Shown: positions 60,597 to 64,000 of the stretch, piece after piece
Position numbering within the stretch: position 1 is the first letter of the stretch
How the letters are laid out: each line of letters opens with the position of its first letter
NCBI GenBank assembly: GCA_964419055.1
Contig: CAYQNU010000001.1
Span: 372,001 to 436,000 of the forward strand
Length of the DNA stretch: 64,000 nt
DNA from: CAYQNU01 sp964419055
GTDB lineage: Bacteria > Bacteroidota > Bacteroidia > Flavobacteriales_D > Parvicellaceae
Direction of reading: 5' to 3'
Translations under genes and position numbers: made by a program
The notes under the pieces: model-generated
Seen by the model: the letters and a program-made list of their open reading frames with translations, nothing else
Told to the model about the DNA's origin: nothing
Databases searched by the model: none

Positions 60597-62705
60597 TTAC
60601 TTGCTCTCCATGTTAAAGCCTTCACCAACCACTTTAAAGGCTGTTCTTCGATTGCGTTGATGATAATCATCTTGTTTCACCTTGTCTTTTTCAGCAACAA
60701 TAAATTTTTCGCTTAAAATGACATTTTTTCCATTTTTATCCAAAACAGGTTCTTTCTTTTCGTCTTTTAGAATATTTGGATCGCTTTCTCCATACCCTTT
60801 CGCCACCAATCGATCAGCAGGAATTCCTTTGGAAATTAAATAATCAACACACGATTTTGCTCTTCTTTGGGAAAGATCTTGATTGTATTTATCGCTCCCT
60901 CTAAAATCAGTGTGTGAGTTTATTTCTACAATTAAGTTATCATTTATCATCAAGAAGTCATACAGTTTATCCAAAACAGCCATACTTGCAGGTCTCAAAG
61001 CATCTGAGTTATAATCGTATTCAATACCATCAATTTCAATTTCTCGAGTTGGGATTTGTTGAAGTGTGAAATCTTGTATTAAAGTTGTTGTTTCCGTTAT
61101 GTTTCGCGTGTCTACGTTAGCGGCATCAGCAAAATAGCCTTGTTTGGTTGCTTTTACAAATATTTCTAAATCTTGTTGTAATTCTAATTCATAAAAACCT
61201 TCTGCATCGGTTTGAATAGTAAAGGGCTCAAATGAAAAGCGAACATCTTTAAAAGTAATGTTTGCATTAGGGATGGTCTCTTCGGTTTTTCCATCAAAAA
61301 CATACCCCTCGAGCATAATTTTAATGGGTTCGTTTTTCAACTCATAAATTTTATAGCAATGACCAGTTGGACAATCTTCTCTATCGCTGGTCATAAAACC
61401 TCTTTTCAAGTATTTGTCCCAAATCATATAAGCATCATCTTTGCTCGAATTAAAGGGTAACCCCATATTCACGGGATCTTTGTACATGTCTAAATCAACT
61501 TCGTGGGTACTTTTAAAAACATCTAAACCACCAGTAGTATTGTGTCCATTTGAACTAAAAAACAAGGTAGTAGAGTATTGATGATAAAAAGGTGTAACTT
61601 CATCGTAAGGCGAGTTAACGGGAGCGCCCAAATTTTCAGCATCTCCAACGGGCATACCTGACTCATCAATTTGTATTTTCCAAATATCAAAACCACCTTT
61701 GCCTCCTGGTCGGTTTGATACAAAAAATAACGTTGTTCCATCCATAGATACGAATGGGTGTATGGTTTTATAGCCAGGTACATTAACAGATGCAGGTAAT
61801 TTTAATGCTTCGAAGAATTTTAAGTCAATCATTCTGGCCAAATAGATGTTTTGTTCATCTCTTTTTTCATCTGACCAACGGGTAAAATACATTACATTGC
61901 CATTATTAAAACAGCCTGCAGCTTCATTTTGAGCCGTATTTACAGGTCTTCCAAAATTATTGGCGGTTCCCCATTGTTCTTCATCAATTTTTTCTGTGTA
62001 ATATAAATCACTCAAAAATTCAGAATTTTGTTTTACAGGATCTAAAATTACTCCGCCTTTGCGTGCACTAGAAAAAATCAAACGTTCTTCATATCCCCAA
62101 TACATTGCAGCAAATGAAGAAGTTCCTTTATTAAAAACAGCTGTGTCGGCTAACCAAACTTCAGCGTCTTTTTTCACATTTTTTGGATCTTGAGCATAAA
62201 AGCAACCGGTAAGATTAACTTGAGCTTTTTTCATTAATGAATCTATTTTGACATCATTCTTAATGAATTTTTCAAAATTACCCATTGCCGAAGTATAATC
62301 TTTAACATTCATTTGAGCTTCTGCCAAATAAAAAATATCTTCTGGGTAATAAGTACTTTCGGCTGTGATTTTAAAATGCTCTGCAGCGTGATTATAGTCA
62401 TATGTTTTTTTATAACACATAGCTATTTGATGATTGATGTATTCCAATAAAGGCACTTTTTTAGTAGTGTCGGCATCAACTAACTTTTCTGCTTTTAATT
62501 TTTGATTGGTAATAGCGATTTCATAAGGATATACTCTTTCTGAAAGTCCTAATGAATCGTCTAATACTTTAAGATAATTGACTAACGCTGATTTGTAATC
62601 TGCCTTGCCATAATACTCATCGGCTTGGTGTTGCCACATTTTTTTAGATTGCGACAAACCAATTGTTGTACTAAATATAAAAAGTAAGAATAGTAATGTT
62701 CTCAT
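60597..62705 (-). CDS. PorE-like OmpA family protein (TPR, PD40, CarboxypepD-reg, OmpA)
   Basis: About 702 aa from the ATG at 62705; an upstream in-frame start would add nine residues before the leader MRTLLFLLFIFSTTIGLSQ. TPR-like repeats (about 30-180), PD40 blades (about 200-440, DGTTLFFVSNRPGGKGGFDIW), a carboxypeptidase-regulatory-like domain (about 460-545) and OmpA (about 560-700; IEINSHTDFRGSDKYNQDLSQRRA) follow in the PorE order. PorE-type proteins link T9SS parts to peptidoglycan. It lies 38 bp after the PorP/SprF gene in the same operon. Confidence 0.9.
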   Translation of the reverse strand: MRTLLFLLFIFSTTIGLSQSKKMWQHQADEYYGKADYKSALVNYLKVLDDSLGLSERVYPYEIAITNQKLKAEKLVDADTTKKVPLLEYINHQIAMCYKKTYDYNHAAEHFKITAESTYYPEDIFYLAEAQMNVKDYTSAMGNFEKFIKNDVKIDSLMKKAQVNLTGCFYAQDPKNVKKDAEVWLADTAVFNKGTSSFAAMYWGYEERLIFSSARKGGVILDPVKQNSEFLSDLYYTEKIDEEQWGTANNFGRPVNTAQNEAAGCFNNGNVMYFTRWSDEKRDEQNIYLARMIDLKFFEALKLPASVNVPGYKTIHPFVSMDGTTLFFVSNRPGGKGGFDIWKIQIDESGMPVGDAENLGAPVNSPYDEVTPFYHQYSTTLFFSSNGHNTTGGLDVFKSTHEVDLDMYKDPVNMGLPFNSSKDDAYMIWDKYLKRGFMTSDREDCPTGHCYKIYELKNEPIKIMLEGYVFDGKTEETIPNANITFKDVRFSFEPFTIQTDAEGFYELELQQDLEIFVKATKQGYFADAANVDTRNITETTTLIQDFTLQQIPTREIEIDGIEYDYNSDALRPASMAVLDKLYDFLMINDNLIVEINSHTDFRGSDKYNQDLSQRRAKSCVDYLISKGIPADRLVAKGYGESDPNILKDEKKEPVLDKNGKNVILSEKFIVAEKDKVKQDDYHQRNRRTAFKVVGEGFNMESK

Positions 62706-62742
62706 AAATAAGGTTATAGTGTATATAAGCAACAGCTCACAA

Positions 62743-63735
62743 TTAAATTCTAGGACAAATTTTCTCAGCTAAAGGTTTTGGTTTCTGTTTCATGTAGGTG
62801 AAAGAGATTTCAAAACCTCCTCTACCAGTTGTTGATGGTGCTAAAGAAGAAGTATTAATATCGTATCCAATTTTGGCAATGTAATTATCTCTTCTAGCAC
62901 CTAAGGTTAAAATCATCGCATCGGCATTTCGGTAAATAACTCCACCTAGTAGATATAATTCCGAACCTTTTAGAAAGAAGCCTGCATCCAAGGCAAACGT
63001 TTGCTCTTTAAAAGTAGCCTGATTCATTATTAATGCTTTTGGTAATAAATAAAATAATTCCGTGACATTGATGCGTGTTCCAATATGCGTAAAAACTCGA
63101 AGGGGAAGATTATTCGAACCTTCAAAAAATGTTTCTTTTGGTTGAATTAAGTTAAAAGCTGAAATTCCAACGAAGGGATTTAATTTACTTTGTTGTTTGG
63201 CATAATAATACATCGCACCCGCATTAGTCACCGGAACATATATGGCATTTCCAGCAAATGATTCACCCGAATTTAATCCATTATCAAATCCCCCTCCATT
63301 GGTGGTTACATATTGATTATTAAAAGTATGTAATTGATATTCAATTGATTTTTGAGTAACACCACCTTGAATTCCAAAACTCAAATTATGTGCTTTGTTG
63401 CCATCTAAAGGAACGGTATACGCCACAGAACCCACTGCTTGTAAAGCATTATAATTACCTATACCAGCTCTAAAGTTGGAAATTTGCGCTCCAAATCCCC
63501 ATTTTTTGTAGGGCAAATCAAAGCTTACCAATCCAGTGGTATACGGTTTAAAGTTGACAGCCTTCCATTGTGTTCTGTAATGCATATGTACACGCCATTC
63601 ACCTTCAAAAACACCCGTCATCGAAGAATTAAGGAATAAAGGCGCTGCATCATACATGGATAAATGAAAATCTTGAGCTTTCGCATTTTTACATGCAAGC
63701 AATACTAAAGTTGCTATGATTAATATTTTTGTCAT
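62743..63735 (-). CDS. type IX secretion system membrane protein, PorP/SprF family
   Basis: About 330 aa. Leader MTKILIIATLVLLACKNAKAQ from the ATG at 63735 (a GTG four codons earlier is possible), then DFHLSMYDAAPLFLNSSMTG and a barrel pattern ending in GGFEISFTYMKQKPKP. Members of the family are outer-membrane partners of particular CHU_C (type B) adhesins that T9SS exports and attaches, here presumably the gene just upstream. Confidence 0.92.
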   Translation of the reverse strand: MTKILIIATLVLLACKNAKAQDFHLSMYDAAPLFLNSSMTGVFEGEWRVHMHYRTQWKAVNFKPYTTGLVSFDLPYKKWGFGAQISNFRAGIGNYNALQAVGSVAYTVPLDGNKAHNLSFGIQGGVTQKSIEYQLHTFNNQYVTTNGGGFDNGLNSGESFAGNAIYVPVTNAGAMYYYAKQQSKLNPFVGISAFNLIQPKETFFEGSNNLPLRVFTHIGTRINVTELFYLLPKALIMNQATFKEQTFALDAGFFLKGSELYLLGGVIYRNADAMILTLGARRDNYIAKIGYDINTSSLAPSTTGRGGFEISFTYMKQKPKPLAEKICPRI

Positions 63736-63754
63736 ACTATTTTTCACGTTTGAA

Positions 63755-64000
63755 TTATCGAATCAAGGTTACATCCCCCGATTTCCTAATGATTCTACCG
63801 TCAGCTAATTCTACTTCAAAAGTCCAAGTGTATACTCCAAGAGGAGCATCTGTTCCTTTAAATGTTCCATCCCATCCTTCATTTGGGTCAAGGGTTTGAA
63901 AAATCAATTCACCCCAATGATTATAAATTCTAAAATCAACACCTTTAAAAGGTCCTCCTCTTATAATAAACACATCATTTTCTCCATCCCCTTCAGGTGT
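63755..64000 (-). CDS. T9SS type B / CHU_C gliding-motility-type C-terminal domain protein (5' end outside window)
   Basis: Only the last 81 residues are visible; the frame stays open to base 64000. TPEGDGENDVFIIRGGPFKG, then VDFRIYNHWGELIFQTLDPNEGWDG and APLGVYTWTFEVELADGR are the hallmarks of the CHU_C domain that directs T9SS export of large surface adhesins. Directly followed by PorP/SprF and PorE-like genes, the known partner arrangement. Confidence 0.92.
   Translation of the reverse strand, partial: TPEGDGENDVFIIRGGPFKGVDFRIYNHWGELIFQTLDPNEGWDGTFKGTDAPLGVYTWTFEVELADGRIIRKSGDVTLIR

Overview
The window looks like chromosomal DNA of a Bacteroidota bacterium, most likely Flavobacteriales. 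It is AT-rich. Several start codons are preceded by the Bacteroidota sigma factor -7 element TAnnTTTG, in one case with TTG exactly 19 bp upstream. Ribosome binding sites are weak or absent. Many exported proteins carry type IX secretion (T9SS) C-terminal domains, and PorP/SprF and PorE-like proteins, a TonB receptor with a carboxypeptidase-like N-domain and many SCxx lipoproteins are present. No rRNA, tRNA or CRISPR array was seen. Species is not claimed.

Region 1 (1-6.7 kb) is a restriction-modification island and the most unusual part. A minus-strand operon with overlapping genes encodes an XRE controller protein, a complete C5-cytosine methyltransferase, a 708-aa protein with two GHKL ATPase modules (MutL/Hsp90/MORC-like at the N end, histidine-kinase-like at the C end), a receiver-domain protein with an unrecognised C-terminal domain, and, after a 114-bp gap, a probable PD-(D/E)XK nuclease. 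A second C5 methyltransferase, cut by the window edge, converges on the nuclease gene with overlapping stop codons. Two exact copies of the C-box half-operator GACTTATAGTC, 15 bp apart, lie just upstream of the controller start. The picture is a Type II-like system wired to its own two-component-like ATPase/receiver pair.

Region 2 (6.7-8.1 kb) holds remnants of a REP-associated (Y1) transposase, whose 75-bp tail is duplicated around two small unknown genes. Region 3 (8.1-14.8 kb) holds a TonB receptor, a block of dispersed and tandem intergenic repeats, and three tandem paralogous exported proteins with an internal duplication.

Region 4 (14.8-30.3 kb) is mostly housekeeping: idi, an M28 peptidase, rpiB, a MORN-repeat protein, beta-carbonic anhydrase, a SAM methyltransferase, mnmG, ybeY, a cytochrome c lipoprotein, two T9SS cargo proteins, a PAP2-like membrane protein, rnhA and marC. 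Three parS-like 16-mers flank mnmG, suggesting a chromosome partition (origin-proximal) region.

Region 5 (30.3-43.6 kb) holds small cysteine-rich lipoproteins, a 247-bp MITE-like element, a large WD40-caspase protein, OmpA/PD40 envelope proteins, paired lipoprotein paralogs, an Nfu-type Fe-S protein, gamma-carbonic anhydrase, ndk and an Omp28-like protein. Region 6 (43.6-47.3 kb) is an MbnP / di-heme peroxidase (MbnH/MauG-like) operon ending in a Crp/Fnr regulator. Region 7 (47.6-58.5 kb) holds an MscS channel, a NarL-type response regulator with its TPR histidine kinase, a TPR-SpoIIE phosphatase, and an operon of unknown envelope proteins led by a free-standing LuxR-type DNA-binding domain. 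Region 8 (58.5-64 kb) holds a Kelch T9SS protein, a HAD phosphatase and a T9SS/gliding trio (PorE-like, PorP/SprF, CHU_C adhesin end).
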